Of a stretch of 64,000 nucleotides of DNA, positions 47,982 through 57,352 are shown one piece after another. The stretch spans positions 4,464,325-4,528,324 of the forward strand of contig NZ_UPHU01000001.1 of the NCBI RefSeq assembly GCF_900566075.1, read 5' to 3'. The DNA is from Mycobacterium pseudokansasii (GTDB lineage Bacteria; Actinomycetota; Actinomycetes; Mycobacteriales; Mycobacteriaceae). A program made the translations under genes and the position numbers. How positions within the stretch are numbered: the stretch's first letter is position 1; each line of letters opens with the position of its first letter. The notes below the pieces were generated by a model. That model did not search any database and was not told the DNA's origin. It was given only the letters and a program-made list of their open reading frames with translations.

Positions 47982-49832
47982 TCAGGCCCGGGCCTCCAGT
48001 AGGTCGATAAGCAGCTGCGCCTGCTCGTCAAGGCAGCAGTCGGGGGTAAGCCGCAGGTCGGGATTCTTCGGCCGCTGATACGGACTGTCGATCCCGGTGA
48101 AGTGGGTGATCTCCCCCGCGCGCGCTTTGGCGTACAGGCCCTTGGGATCGCGCCGCTCACAGTCTTCGAGCGGCGTGTCGCAGAACACCTCGACAAAGTC
48201 GAACCCGGCGTCGTCGTGCACTTTCCGGGCCAACGCGCGGTGCTCAGCCAGTGGACTGATCGCCGGAACCAGTACGACATGGCCGCAGTCGGCGAGCAAT
48301 ACCGCCACATGCGCCAGCCGCCGCAGGTTTTCGGCGCGATCGGCCATACTGAATCCCAGATCCGCGTTCAACCCGTGCCGCAGGTTGTCGCCGTCGAGAA
48401 CGTAAGCGGGAACACCGCTTTCGAGCAGCTTCTGCTCCACCCGGGTGGCCACCGACGACTTGCCCGCGCCGGACAACCCGGTGAACCATACGGTGCGTCC
48501 CCGCGGCCGGTCGTTGGCTGTCACCAGCGACTTGTGCCGCACGGTGTTGGGGCTGGGCGTGTGGGCCGAGACCTCGCGCAACACCATGCCCGCCGCGACG
48601 GTTCCGTTGGTGTCCGGATCGATGAGGATGAACGATCCGGTGGCGGCGTTGCGGGTGTATTCGTCGAGCAGCAGCGGCATCTGGGTGCGCAGCGAGATCC
48701 GGCCAAGCTCGTTGAGCTTCAACGCGGTTGCCGTCTTGTCGCGGTGCAGGGTGTTGACGTCGAGCCGGTAGTCGAGCCCGGTAACGCGGGCACGAGTGGT
48801 TCGGGTGGTGTGCTTGATGATGTAGTCCCGGCCCGGCTCCAGCACCGACGAATCCGCCATCCAGCACACCGTCGCGTCGAAACTTTGCGCGACCCTCGGC
48901 TGGTTGTGGGTGCGAGCGATCATGTCACCGCGGGAGATGTCGATGTCGTCGGCAATGCTGACCGAGACCGCCATCGGCGGAAACGCTTCCGGCACTGGAC
49001 CGTTGGGGCCTTCGATGGCGGTGATCCGGGTTGACTTACCAATCGGCAACACGACCACCTCGTCACCGGGACGCATTACCCCACTGGCCACGGTGCCCGC
49101 ATAGCTGCGGTGGTCTTGATGCCGAAGCGTATGCGGCCGGATGACGTACTGAACCGGGAATCGCACGTCGACCAGATTTCGGTCACCGGCGATGTAGACC
49201 TCTTCCAGATGGGTCAGCAACGCCGGTCCCTCGTACCACGGTGTCTGGTCGGATTTGGTCACCACATTGTCGCCGTTCAGCGCGGAGATGGGGATCGTGG
49301 CCACGTCTTGCACATCCAAGCGGGCGGCGAAGGCGTGGAACTCGTCCCGAATCGCCTCGAACTTGTCCTTGTCCCAACCGATCAGGTCCATCTTGTTGAC
49401 CGCGAGCACGATGTGCTGAATGCCCAGCAGCGAGGCCAGGAAGGCGTGCCGGCGGGACTGCTCCAGCAGCCCGTGACGTGCATCGACCAGCACGATCACC
49501 AGTTGGGCGGTCGACGCGCCCGTCACCATGTTGCGCGTGTACTGGATGTGGCCGGGAGTGTCGGCAATGATGAATTTCCGCTTGGGCGTGGCGAAGTAGC
49601 GGTAGGCGACATCGATGGTGATGCCCTGCTCGCGCTCTGCCCGCAGCCCGTCGGTGACCAGAGCCAGGTCGGTGTAGTCGTGGCCGCGTTCCCGCGACGT
49701 CTGTTCCACCGACGCCCACTGGTCTTCCATGACCGCCTTGGAGTCGTAGAGCAGCCGCCCGATCAACGTCGACTTGCCGTCGTCGACGGATCCGGCGGTC
49801 GCGATGCGCAACAGCGTGGTGGATGCAGTCAT
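47982..49832 (-). CDS. cysN: bifunctional sulfate adenylyltransferase subunit 1 / APS kinase
   Basis: The 616-aa protein joins a GTPase subunit of ATP sulfurylase (P-loop GSVDDGKSTLIGRLL near the start, DTPGHIQYTRNM, NKMDL) to a C-terminal APS kinase from about residue 440 (P-loop GLSGAGKSS). The complex with CysD makes APS, and the kinase domain makes PAPS. The fusion (cysNC) is normal in mycobacteria. Its start overlaps the cysD stop by one base. Confidence 0.96.
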   Translation of the reverse strand: MTASTTLLRIATAGSVDDGKSTLIGRLLYDSKAVMEDQWASVEQTSRERGHDYTDLALVTDGLRAEREQGITIDVAYRYFATPKRKFIIADTPGHIQYTRNMVTGASTAQLVIVLVDARHGLLEQSRRHAFLASLLGIQHIVLAVNKMDLIGWDKDKFEAIRDEFHAFAARLDVQDVATIPISALNGDNVVTKSDQTPWYEGPALLTHLEEVYIAGDRNLVDVRFPVQYVIRPHTLRHQDHRSYAGTVASGVMRPGDEVVVLPIGKSTRITAIEGPNGPVPEAFPPMAVSVSIADDIDISRGDMIARTHNQPRVAQSFDATVCWMADSSVLEPGRDYIIKHTTRTTRARVTGLDYRLDVNTLHRDKTATALKLNELGRISLRTQMPLLLDEYTRNAATGSFILIDPDTNGTVAAGMVLREVSAHTPSPNTVRHKSLVTANDRPRGRTVWFTGLSGAGKSSVATRVEQKLLESGVPAYVLDGDNLRHGLNADLGFSMADRAENLRRLAHVAVLLADCGHVVLVPAISPLAEHRALARKVHDDAGFDFVEVFCDTPLEDCERRDPKGLYAKARAGEITHFTGIDSPYQRPKNPDLRLTPDCCLDEQAQLLIDLLEARA

Positions 49833-50761
49833 CAGAAGTACCCCTGCCGTTTGCGGTCTTCCATCCCAGCCTCCGAGATCCGGTCGTCAGCCCTGGTCGC
49901 CCCGCGTTCGGTCAGCCGGGACACCGCCGTCTCGGCGATGACTTCGGCCACCGTCGCGGCATCTGATTCCACACACCCGGTGCAGGTGACGTCACCGACG
50001 GTGCGGAACCGCACCGTGGCCTCGAATACCGGCTCGTCGGCGCGCGGCTGCAGGTAGCGATGCACGGCCAGCAGCATTCCGTCGCGCTCAAATACCTTGC
50101 GCCGGTGGGCGAAGTAGATCGACGGCAAGGTGATGTTCTCCTCGCCGATGTAGGACCAGATGTCGAATTCCGTCCAGTTCGACAAAGGGAAGACCCGGAT
50201 GTGCTCGCCCTTGTGGTGCCGTCCGTTGTAGATGTTCCACAGCTCGGGCCGCTGGGCTTTGGGGTCCCACTGGCCGAATTCGTCGCGGAAGCTGAAGACC
50301 CGTTCCTTGGCGCGCGCCTTCTCCTCGTCGCGTCGGGCTCCCCCGAACGCGGCGTCGAACTTGTTCTCCCGGATGGCCCGCAGCAGCGTCACCGTCTGTA
50401 GCGGATTACGCGACGGCGGGGTTTCGACGACCCGCCCGGCGTCGATGTCGTCCTGCACCGATGCCACCACCAACCGCACCCCGGACTCGGCGACGAGCTC
50501 GTCGCGGGTCGCGATCACCTCGTCGAAGTTGTGGCCGGTGTCGACATGCATCACGGGGAACGGCGGCCGTCCCGGCCGAAACGCCTTGAGCGCCAGATGC
50601 AGCATGACGATCGAGTCCTTGCCGCCGGAGAACAACAGCACCGGCCGTTCGAACTCCGCAGCCACCTCCCGAATGATGTGGATCGCCTCGGCCTCCAGTA
50701 AGCGGAGATGGCTCAACTCATACTGCCCCGCCGCGGGGCCGGCCTTGACGCCGCTGGTCAT
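49832..50761 (-). CDS. cysD: sulfate adenylyltransferase subunit 2
   Basis: The 309-aa protein is the catalytic subunit of ATP sulfurylase with the PP-loop LFSGGKDSIVML, the VMHVDTGHNF segment and the conserved C-terminus (MEDRKRQGYF). The ATG at 50761 is chosen because homology begins soon after (AGQYELSHLRLLEAEAIH). The preceding small ORF ends in a TGA overlapping this ATG. Confidence 0.96.
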   Translation of the reverse strand: MTSGVKAGPAAGQYELSHLRLLEAEAIHIIREVAAEFERPVLLFSGGKDSIVMLHLALKAFRPGRPPFPVMHVDTGHNFDEVIATRDELVAESGVRLVVASVQDDIDAGRVVETPPSRNPLQTVTLLRAIRENKFDAAFGGARRDEEKARAKERVFSFRDEFGQWDPKAQRPELWNIYNGRHHKGEHIRVFPLSNWTEFDIWSYIGEENITLPSIYFAHRRKVFERDGMLLAVHRYLQPRADEPVFEATVRFRTVGDVTCTGCVESDAATVAEVIAETAVSRLTERGATRADDRISEAGMEDRKRQGYF

Positions 50762-50856
50762 GGCTTACCTGTCATAGTCCGAGCCTCATACTTGCCTGTC
50801 ATAGTCCGAGCCTCATACTTGATAAAGTTGGTTGAATTGACCAGGTTTACGGTCAT
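50758..50856 (-). CDS. small upstream ORF (32 codons) coupled to cysD, with internal 9-codon duplication
   Basis: On the minus strand an ATG at 50856 opens a 32-codon frame starting MTVNLVNSTNF and ending MTGKP, whose TGA overlaps the cysD ATG (ATGA). It contains the 27-bp tandem repeat, giving KYEARTMTG twice in frame. Its start lies within the inverted repeat TGACC-N8-GGTCA. It could be a leader peptide or a coupling ORF for the sulfate genes, or a misplaced N-terminal extension. I do not recognise the peptide. It has no Cys, so a simple cysteine attenuator is unlikely. Confidence 0.5.
   Translation of the reverse strand: MTVNLVNSTNFIKYEARTMTGKYEARTMTGKP
50768..50821. repeat. 27-bp tandem direct repeat, two copies, upstream of cysD
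   Basis: Bases 50768-50794 are repeated exactly as 50795-50821. The unit is nine codons in the frame of the small ORF before cysD. Length in multiples of three keeps that frame open. Confidence 0.95.
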
Positions 50857-50862
50857 TGTCAA
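50838..50862 (-). promoter_or_regulatory. inverted repeat and TTGACA box upstream of cysD
   Basis: TGACC (50838-50842) and GGTCA (50851-50855) form an inverted repeat with 8 bp between, next to a minus-strand TTGACA (50857-50862). It is placed where a regulator such as the nearby Rrf2 protein might bind. I could not assign a convincing -10 box. Confidence 0.4.
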
Positions 50863-51006
50863 CCATAGAACCAGCCGCTGCGGCCGCTGTCAACGACAGG
50901 ACCGCTGGCAAGTTCCTAGCGATTGCCTGACCGAGGCGTGAGTTGTCAATGGGTCGGCTGCGAGGGTCGCGATTCGTGATCCGCCGAGGCAGGCGGGACG
51001 GCGGCG

Positions 51007-51498
51007 CTACGGCGTCACTTCGTTGAGCCTGCCGGTGGCGACGTCGAAGACGAACCCGCGCAGGGAGACGTGTTTGGTGACGAAGGGGCTGGTTTCGATG
51101 CGGCGCAGCGACTGCCGGACATCCTCCACGTCATCTTGGAATGATTCAGCCGCCCAGTGCGGTTTGACGCCCGTCTCATCCTGAATGGCGCGTTTGAAGT
51201 CGTCGTCGGTGAAGGTGAGCATCCCGCAGTCGGTGTGGTGGATCAGCATGATCTCCTGAGTCCCCAGCAGCCGCTGGCTGATAGCCAGCGAGCGGATCAC
51301 ATCGTCGGTGACCACCCCGCCCGCGTTGCGGATGACGTGGGCCTCGCCCTCGTTGATGCCCAGCACACGGTAGACGTCGATCCGGGCGTCCATGCAGGCG
51401 ACAATCGCGATGTGTTTGCTGGGCGGCAGCGGAAGCGGACCCTGGAAAGTGCTTGCGTACTCGGTGTTGTGAGCTAGGTATTCGTCGGTGACCGTCAC
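51007..51498 (-). CDS. canB: beta-class carbonic anhydrase
   Basis: The 163-aa enzyme interconverts CO2 and bicarbonate. The zinc ligands are Cys35 and Asp37 (VACMDARID) and His88/Cys91 (LIHHTDCGML), the arrangement of Rv1284. The GTG at 51498 behind GGAG gives the length of that protein; the longer open frame upstream has no family similarity. It lies upstream of cysD on the same strand, 245 bp away. Confidence 0.95.
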   Translation of the reverse strand: MTVTDEYLAHNTEYASTFQGPLPLPPSKHIAIVACMDARIDVYRVLGINEGEAHVIRNAGGVVTDDVIRSLAISQRLLGTQEIMLIHHTDCGMLTFTDDDFKRAIQDETGVKPHWAAESFQDDVEDVRQSLRRIETSPFVTKHVSLRGFVFDVATGRLNEVTP

Positions 51499-51951
51499 GC
51501 CAGGCTCCTCGGGGATCGGTGTCTTACTGCGCAGAACGATGCGGCCCGAGGATCGTAACAATCGGCTGCCCGGATTTCGTCCGTCTTGATCAGTGGGATC
51601 GAAAAGGACATGCCCGCTTGCGCGAGTTCTGCTCGTCATATAGCTGCCGCAGCACCGCCGGCGGGCCTCCACCGGGGGCTGTTTCGCTTGAAAGTGGATG
51701 CTTGTCTGCGTTACCACTTTTGCCCGCCCCCAGTCAGACGCTGGATGGGACTGCCATTGCCCGCTGGGCAGAAGCTGCGCGAACGGCCCTATCCTCTGCC
51801 CCCGACGGCGTCCCCATTGGCACTGCCTACCGCTCTCCGAACACTGGCACACCCCCGTGCCGCGCACCCGAGATGACCGCTAGGGAAAGACCGGCCCCTG
51901 CGGCTTCGCTGTTCGCGTGGCCCTCGGTATTCCCTACAGGCGGTCCCGGGC
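51499..51951. other. intergenic region between canB and the first PE_PGRS gene
   Basis: About 453 bp. It should hold the canB promoter and the 3' end of the PE_PGRS transcript. I saw no gene, repeat, riboswitch or terminator that I can support. Confidence 0.5.
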
Positions 51952-53316
51952 TCAGAACAGCTTCCTAGTGACGCCGTCGTCGCCCGGCAGCCCGGGTAAG
52001 CCGAACTGACTCCCCCCAGGACCTCCGGCACCGCCGGTGCCGGGTTCACCCGTAACTGTCGAGAACAAGAAAACGGCGTCACCACCGGGACCACCTTCAC
52101 CACCTTCACCGCCACGGTGTTGCAGAAGGGTGGTGTTTCCACCAAAGCCATAAGGGATCCCGCCTGACCCCCCGGCGCCGCCTGCGCCGCCGTCGCCCGC
52201 ATTTCCGTTGGAGAGGCCTGCCGACAATGAGGTCCCGCTATTGCCACCGTGCCCTCCGGCGCCACCAGAACCACCCGGACCGACGAACCGGGTACTTCCG
52301 CCGGACCCGCCGGGACCGCCATCACCACCGTCGCCGCCACCAGCCTGGCCGGCGCTCCCCGCACCGCCAGGCCCACCAGCACCACCCTGGCCGCCGCCGC
52401 CAATCAGCCCGCCAGTGCCGCCATGACCCCCGGCACCGCCATGGCCACCGTTGTACACGCTAAATCCCAAGGGGAATTCGTTGCCGCGTCCACCACCACC
52501 ACCTGGCCCGCCGGCACCGCCATTGCCATAAAGGAACGCATGGCCGCCGTCACCGCCGCGCCCGCCATTAGGACCGTTACCAACATATTGAGCGAGCGCG
52601 GGTGGTGCGGGTCCGCCCGCCCCGCCAGGTCCTCCGTTTCCGATCCACCCAGCGTTGCCGCCGCGACCACCATCCGCGAGCAAGCCGCCCGAACCGCCCG
52701 CACCGCCGTCGCCTAACCCCCAGGCATTGCCGCCATGCCCGCCGACTCCCCCGATCGTTGGCGCGAACAAGGGAGCCTTTGTAGCCGGAGCGGCCCCGCC
52801 GGATCCGCCGCGGCCACCGTTGCCGATGAACCCCGCGTCGCCGCCGCGGCCGCCGGCCTGGCCGGGAGCACCCGGTGCGCCGTCGCCGCCGTTGCCGATG
52901 AGCCACCCGCCGTGGCCGCCATTCTGACCGGGCGCTATCCCATCGGCGCCGTCGCCGATCAATGGGCGCCCGGTCAGCGCCTGCATGGGCCCGTTGACGG
53001 CATTGGTCACTTGTTGCCCTGCCGCAGCGAGCGCATTGGCCGCGTCGGTGCTCGCGTAGCCGTTCACCGCAGCCTGCAGGTTGCGCACGAACTGATCATG
53101 AAATGCTGCCATTTGCTCGCTGATCGCCTGATACTGCTGGCCAAACGACCCGAACAACGCCGCGAGGGCCACCGACACCTCATCGGTGCCTGCTGCCGCG
53201 ATCGTCGTCGTCGGGAAAGCGGCGAGCACATTCGCCTGGCTAATCGTCGAGCCGATGCGCCCCAATTCCGTTGCGGCGGCGTCGACGTACTCAGGCACTG
53301 CGATCACGAACGACAT
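51952..53316 (-). CDS. PE_PGRS family protein
   Basis: The 454-aa protein has an N-terminal PE domain of about 95 residues (MSFVIAVPEYVDAAATELGR; PE at residues 8-9), the GRPLIGDG linker near residue 117 that is typical of PE_PGRS proteins, and a long Gly-Gly-Ala/Asn repeat region ([23 protein letters not shown]) to the end. Members are exported by ESX-5 to the mycobacterial surface. It is preceded by AGGAGGACG. It resembles the second PE_PGRS gene nearby, pointing to local duplication. Confidence 0.95.
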   Translation of the reverse strand: MSFVIAVPEYVDAAATELGRIGSTISQANVLAAFPTTTIAAAGTDEVSVALAALFGSFGQQYQAISEQMAAFHDQFVRNLQAAVNGYASTDAANALAAAGQQVTNAVNGPMQALTGRPLIGDGADGIAPGQNGGHGGWLIGNGGDGAPGAPGQAGGRGGDAGFIGNGGRGGSGGAAPATKAPLFAPTIGGVGGHGGNAWGLGDGGAGGSGGLLADGGRGGNAGWIGNGGPGGAGGPAPPALAQYVGNGPNGGRGGDGGHAFLYGNGGAGGPGGGGGRGNEFPLGFSVYNGGHGGAGGHGGTGGLIGGGGQGGAGGPGGAGSAGQAGGGDGGDGGPGGSGGSTRFVGPGGSGGAGGHGGNSGTSLSAGLSNGNAGDGGAGGAGGSGGIPYGFGGNTTLLQHRGGEGGEGGPGGDAVFLFSTVTGEPGTGGAGGPGGSQFGLPGLPGDDGVTRKLF

Positions 53317-53459
53317 CTGCGTCCTCCTAAGCCCAACCGGACGTCATTCGTGCCCGGATCTGGGCAAAGTCTGTCGAGGGGCCCTGAGATGAACGTTTAT
53401 AAGTTATGAAATGCGCTGGTCATATCCGCTCAGGTGGCGAATGGAAGCGTGGTTAAGGG

Positions 53460-53600
53460 GCCTCATCAATCCCCGCGGCCGCGATCGACGTCCTCGGGAA
53501 GGCAGCCGGCCGCATTCGCCTAGCTGATCGCCGAGCCAATAGGCGCCGACTCCGCTGCCGCGGCATCGACGAACTCGGGCACCGCAGAGACGAACGAGAT
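53460..53600 (-). pseudogene. PE-domain relic between two PE_PGRS genes
   Basis: Reading the minus strand from 53600 gives SFVSAVPEFVDAAAAESAPI preceded by ATC instead of ATG, then GSAIS followed by a TAG where intact PE proteins have Gln or Tyr. Similarity fades after ANAAGCLPEDVDRG. The upstream AAGGACGTTG resembles the ribosome binding region of the two intact neighbours. It is a truncated third PE copy that cannot be translated. Confidence 0.75.
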
Positions 53601-53775
53601 CAACGTCCTTCATGCATGGGAGTGCATAGGAGTGCATGGGCCAAACCGGGCCGGCGGCATAGCCACACCCTGCGCAGCTCATGTCGTGGGGGACTTCTGG
53701 CACATCGAGAGCGGCGCATGCGCCAGGCGGTCATGTGCCGGTGCCTGACATGTGGCTTTCGGTACCCGTCAGTAG
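53601..53775. other. spacer between PE relic and second PE_PGRS gene
   Basis: Together with 53317-53459 this completes the interval between the two PE_PGRS genes. Apart from the PE relic I see only a short imperfect duplication (GGAGTGCATAGGAGTGCATG near 53618-53640). No gene is supported. Confidence 0.5.
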
Positions 53776-55302
53776 CTAACCTGCCGGGGCACCGCCGGTC
53801 CCGCCCTCCCCGCCCGCGTAGACTCCACCGCCGCCACCATTGCCGAGGATCCCACCAGGGCCGTTACCGAGTTCGCCGACTCCGCCGACTTCACCGGGTT
53901 GTACTATAGTCGCCAGTTGCAACTGCCCTGTAGCGAACGTTGCCACAAAATGGGTGACGGCATCGATACCCGGCAGGCCGGGCACGCCGTAGAGATTGCC
54001 ACCGCTGCCGCCCTTGCCGCCGGTGCCGCCAGTGCCCGGTATCCCCGCGCCTTGTCCCGCGCTACCGCCGGGGCCACCGTCTCCCCCGTAACCGCCACGG
54101 TGCTGCAGCAGCTGCTGCACGAAGTTGTCTGGCGGGCCATAGGGGAAGGAGATCCCGCCCGAGCCGCCCGCACCGCCGTCGCCGCCGTCGCCGCCGCTGC
54201 CGTTGGCCAAGGCCGCGTTAAGACTGGACCCGCCTTGACCACCGGGGCCGCCTGCACCGCCGGATGCACCGGGACCGATCAGGCGGGTCGAACCGCCGAT
54301 CCCGCCGTCGCCACCCCTACCGCCGGCACCACCGCCACCGTTGCTCGTGGTACCCGCACCGCCGGGCCCGCCGGCGCCGCCGGGGCCGCCACCACCGATG
54401 AACCCGCCGGTGCCGCCGTTACCGCCAGAGCCGCCGGGCCCACCACCGAATAGAAAATTGCTGTTGAAGTCGGCGATGCCGGGACTGCCGGCGCCGCCTG
54501 GCCCGCCGGCCCCACCGAATCCGTAAAGGAAGGCATCGCCGCCGTCACCGCCACGCCCGCCGGGGATGCCAGGACCGATGCCCAAATTCTCCGGCAGCGG
54601 CGAACCCCCGCCCGCCCCACCCGGTCCGCCGTTGCCGGCAAAGAACCCAGCATCACCCCCACGACCACCATCAGCCAGCATTCCGCCCGCCCCGCCGGCG
54701 CCGCCGTTACCGAATCCCCAGGCGTTACCTCCCCGGCCACCGAACCCGCCCTGCAATCCGTCGATCACGCGGAAATCGGCGCCCCTGCCGCCCTTTCCGC
54801 CGCTGCCGATGAAACCGGCGTCGCCGCCTCGACCGCCGGCCTGACCCGGTGCCGTGCCGTCGGCGCCGTCGCCGCCGTTGCCGATCAACCATCCGCCGTC
54901 GCCACCGTCCTGGCCGGGGGCTATTCCGTCGGCGCCGTCGCCGATCAGCGGGCGCCCGGTCAGCAGCCTGGCGGGACCGTTGACCACGTCGAGGACGTGT
55001 TGCTCTGCTGCGGCAAGGGCACTGGCCGCATCGGTGCTCGCATACGCGGTCACATTGGCTTGCAGGTTGCGCACGAACTGGTCATGAAACACCGCCACCT
55101 GCCCGCTGATCGCCTGGTACTGCTGAGCGTGCGCCCCGAACAACGCCGCGATGGCAGCCGAGACCTCGTCGGCGCCCGCGGCGGGGATTGCCGTAGTCGG
55201 AAAGGCGGCGAGCGCATTGGCATAGCTGATCGTCGAACCGATATTCGCTAGCTCCGTCGCTGCGGCGCTGACGAAGTCGGGTACTGCGGTCACGAACGAC
55301 AT
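53776..55302 (-). CDS. PE_PGRS family protein
   Basis: From the ATG at 55302 the 508-aa protein shows the PE domain ([20 protein letters not shown]), the GRPLIGDG linker, long Gly-rich PGRS repeats, and a non-repetitive C-terminal part ([20 protein letters not shown]) before a last Gly-rich stretch. At residue 9 the usual PE motif reads PD, a conservative change. A longer frame upstream is open by chance in GC-rich DNA. It is divergent from oppB, with about 175 bp between them for both promoters. Confidence 0.94.
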   Translation of the reverse strand: MSFVTAVPDFVSAAATELANIGSTISYANALAAFPTTAIPAAGADEVSAAIAALFGAHAQQYQAISGQVAVFHDQFVRNLQANVTAYASTDAASALAAAEQHVLDVVNGPARLLTGRPLIGDGADGIAPGQDGGDGGWLIGNGGDGADGTAPGQAGGRGGDAGFIGSGGKGGRGADFRVIDGLQGGFGGRGGNAWGFGNGGAGGAGGMLADGGRGGDAGFFAGNGGPGGAGGGSPLPENLGIGPGIPGGRGGDGGDAFLYGFGGAGGPGGAGSPGIADFNSNFLFGGGPGGSGGNGGTGGFIGGGGPGGAGGPGGAGTTSNGGGGAGGRGGDGGIGGSTRLIGPGASGGAGGPGGQGGSSLNAALANGSGGDGGDGGAGGSGGISFPYGPPDNFVQQLLQHRGGYGGDGGPGGSAGQGAGIPGTGGTGGKGGSGGNLYGVPGLPGIDAVTHFVATFATGQLQLATIVQPGEVGGVGELGNGPGGILGNGGGGGVYAGGEGGTGGAPAG

Positions 55303-55478
55303 CCGCGTCCTCCATGCGTCGTCAAACAGGCCTAGGCCGGCCCGAGTCCGCGAAAAGCCTGTCCGAGCGGCCTTCGGCGAATGTTCAGAAGTCATGAAAT
55401 GCGCAGGTCGGCTCGAACAGGTGCGCCATCTGTCACCGAGTCTCGCTACCCTGTCCCAATGCGGCACGGTGGCGGGGC

Positions 55479-56456
55479 ATGACACGCTTTCTGGCGCGCC
55501 GGTTGCTCAACTACCTCGTGTTGCTGGCGTTGGCGTCCTTCTTGACGTACTGCCTGACTTCACTTGCGTTCTCGCCGCTGGAGAGCCTGCTGCAGCGCAG
55601 CCCGCGGCCGCCGCAAGCGGTGATCGACGCCAAAGCCGCCCAACTGGGATTGAACCGGCCCATCCCGATCCGCTACGCCAACTGGGTTTCCCATGCCGCT
55701 CGCGGCGACTTCGGGGTCACCATCACCGGCCAGCCCGTCGGCGCCGAGCTGGGGCGGCGCATCGGAACCAGCCTGCGGCTGCTGATCATCGGGTCGGTGG
55801 TCGGCACGATAGTCGGGGTGGCGATCGGCGCGTGGGGCGCCATCCGTCAATACCGGCTCAGTGACCGCGTCATCACCATGCTGGCGTTGCTGGTGCTGAG
55901 CACACCGACGTTCGTCGTAGCCAACCTGCTGATCCTGGGCGCCCTGCGGGTCAACTGGGCGCTGGGTCTGCAACTGTTCGACTACACCGGCGAGACCGCA
56001 CCCGGCGTGGCGGCCGGGACGTGGGAAGCCTTCGCTGACCGGCTGAAGCATCTGGTCCTGCCGTCGCTCACGCTGGCGCTCGGAGCTGCCGCCGGCTACA
56101 GCCGCTATCAACGCAACGCGATGCTCGACGTCCTCGGCCAGGATTTCATTCGCACCGCCCGCGCCAAGGGGCTGACGAGGCGGCGCGCGCTGATCAAACA
56201 CGGGCTGCGGACCGCGCTGATACCGATGGCCACCCTGTTCGCCTACGGGGTGGCCGGACTGGTCACCGGAGCGGTTTTCGTCGAGAAAATCTTCGGCTGG
56301 CACGGCATGGGCGAATGGATGGTCCGCGGTATTTCAACCCAGGACACCAACATCGTCGCGGCGATCACGGTGTTTTCCGGCGCCGTGGTCCTGCTGGCCG
56401 GCCTGCTCTCCGATGTCATCTACGCGGCGCTGGACCCGAGAGTGCGAGTGGCATGA
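55479..56456 (+). CDS. oppB: oligopeptide ABC transporter permease OppB
   Basis: The 325-aa permease has six hydrophobic helices and the DppB/OppB pattern ([18 protein letters not shown] at the start; the EAA-like loop [23 protein letters not shown] that contacts the ATPase). The length equals Rv1283c. Its stop overlaps the oppC start (ATGA). Confidence 0.95.
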   Translation: MTRFLARRLLNYLVLLALASFLTYCLTSLAFSPLESLLQRSPRPPQAVIDAKAAQLGLNRPIPIRYANWVSHAARGDFGVTITGQPVGAELGRRIGTSLRLLIIGSVVGTIVGVAIGAWGAIRQYRLSDRVITMLALLVLSTPTFVVANLLILGALRVNWALGLQLFDYTGETAPGVAAGTWEAFADRLKHLVLPSLTLALGAAAGYSRYQRNAMLDVLGQDFIRTARAKGLTRRRALIKHGLRTALIPMATLFAYGVAGLVTGAVFVEKIFGWHGMGEWMVRGISTQDTNIVAAITVFSGAVVLLAGLLSDVIYAALDPRVRVA

Positions 56457-57352
56457 CCGCCGTAGCCCAGCCAGAGGTCGCGGATTTCACGTCGCGGCGC
56501 ACCCTGGTGCTGCGACGGTTCCTGCGCAACCGGTCCGCGGTGATCTCCCTCGTGGTGCTGGTGCTGCTGTTCGTCGGCTGCTACACGCTGCCCACGCTGC
56601 TGCCCTATTCCTACGAGGACCTTGATTTCGACGCCCTCCTGCAACCGCCCGATACGCGGCACTGGCTGGGCACCAATGCGCTGGGCCAGGACCTGTTGGC
56701 GCAGATATTGCGGGGCATGCAGAAGTCGATGCTGATCGGTGTGTGTGTCGCCGTGATCTCGACCGGCATCGCCGCCACCGTCGGCGCGATCTCGGGGTAC
56801 TTCGGCGGCTGGCGGGACCGGGCACTCATGTGGGTGGTCGACCTGCTGCTGGTGGTGCCCAGCTTCATCCTGATCGCCATCGTCACTCCGCGAACCAAGA
56901 ATTCGGCGAACATCATGTTTCTGGTGTTGCTGTTGGCCGGTTTCGGCTGGATGGTCAGCTCCCGCATGGTGCGCGGCATGACGATGAGCTTGCGGGAGCG
57001 CGAATTCATCCGTGCGGCACGGTTTATGGGGGTTTCCAGCCGCAGGATCATCACCGGTCACGTGATCCCGAATGTGGCGTCGATCCTGATCATCGACGCG
57101 GCCCTCAATGTCGCATCCGCCATCTTGGCCGAAACCGGTTTGAGCTTCCTCGGTTTCGGCATCCAGCCACCCGATGTGTCGCTGGGAACGCTGATCGCCG
57201 ACGGTACCCAGTCCGCGACGACGTACCCGTGGGTGTTTTTGTTTCCGGCCGGGGTGCTGGTGCTGATCCTGGTGTGCGCCAACCTGACCGGTGATGGCCT
57301 GCGCGACGCCCTGGATCCCGGCAGCAGAACACTGCGCCGTGGTGAGAGATGA
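56453..57352 (+). CDS. oppC: oligopeptide ABC transporter permease OppC
   Basis: The 299-aa permease starts at the ATG overlapping the oppB stop. It has the N-terminal helix ([17 protein letters not shown]), the [17 protein letters not shown] segment of OppC proteins and the EAA loop [21 protein letters not shown] longer frame upstream lies within oppB and is rejected. It overlaps oppD by 4 bp. Confidence 0.95.
   Translation: MTAVAQPEVADFTSRRTLVLRRFLRNRSAVISLVVLVLLFVGCYTLPTLLPYSYEDLDFDALLQPPDTRHWLGTNALGQDLLAQILRGMQKSMLIGVCVAVISTGIAATVGAISGYFGGWRDRALMWVVDLLLVVPSFILIAIVTPRTKNSANIMFLVLLLAGFGWMVSSRMVRGMTMSLREREFIRAARFMGVSSRRIITGHVIPNVASILIIDAALNVASAILAETGLSFLGFGIQPPDVSLGTLIADGTQSATTYPWVFLFPAGVLVLILVCANLTGDGLRDALDPGSRTLRRGER

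Noticed and set aside
51499..51951. Riboswitch upstream of canB
   Set aside because: I compared the region by eye with cobalamin and SAM type cores and found no convincing conserved core.
52208..52926. Long Pro-rich frames antisense to the PE_PGRS genes
   Set aside because: They are the reverse complement of Gly-Gly codons; GC-rich repeats keep all frames open.
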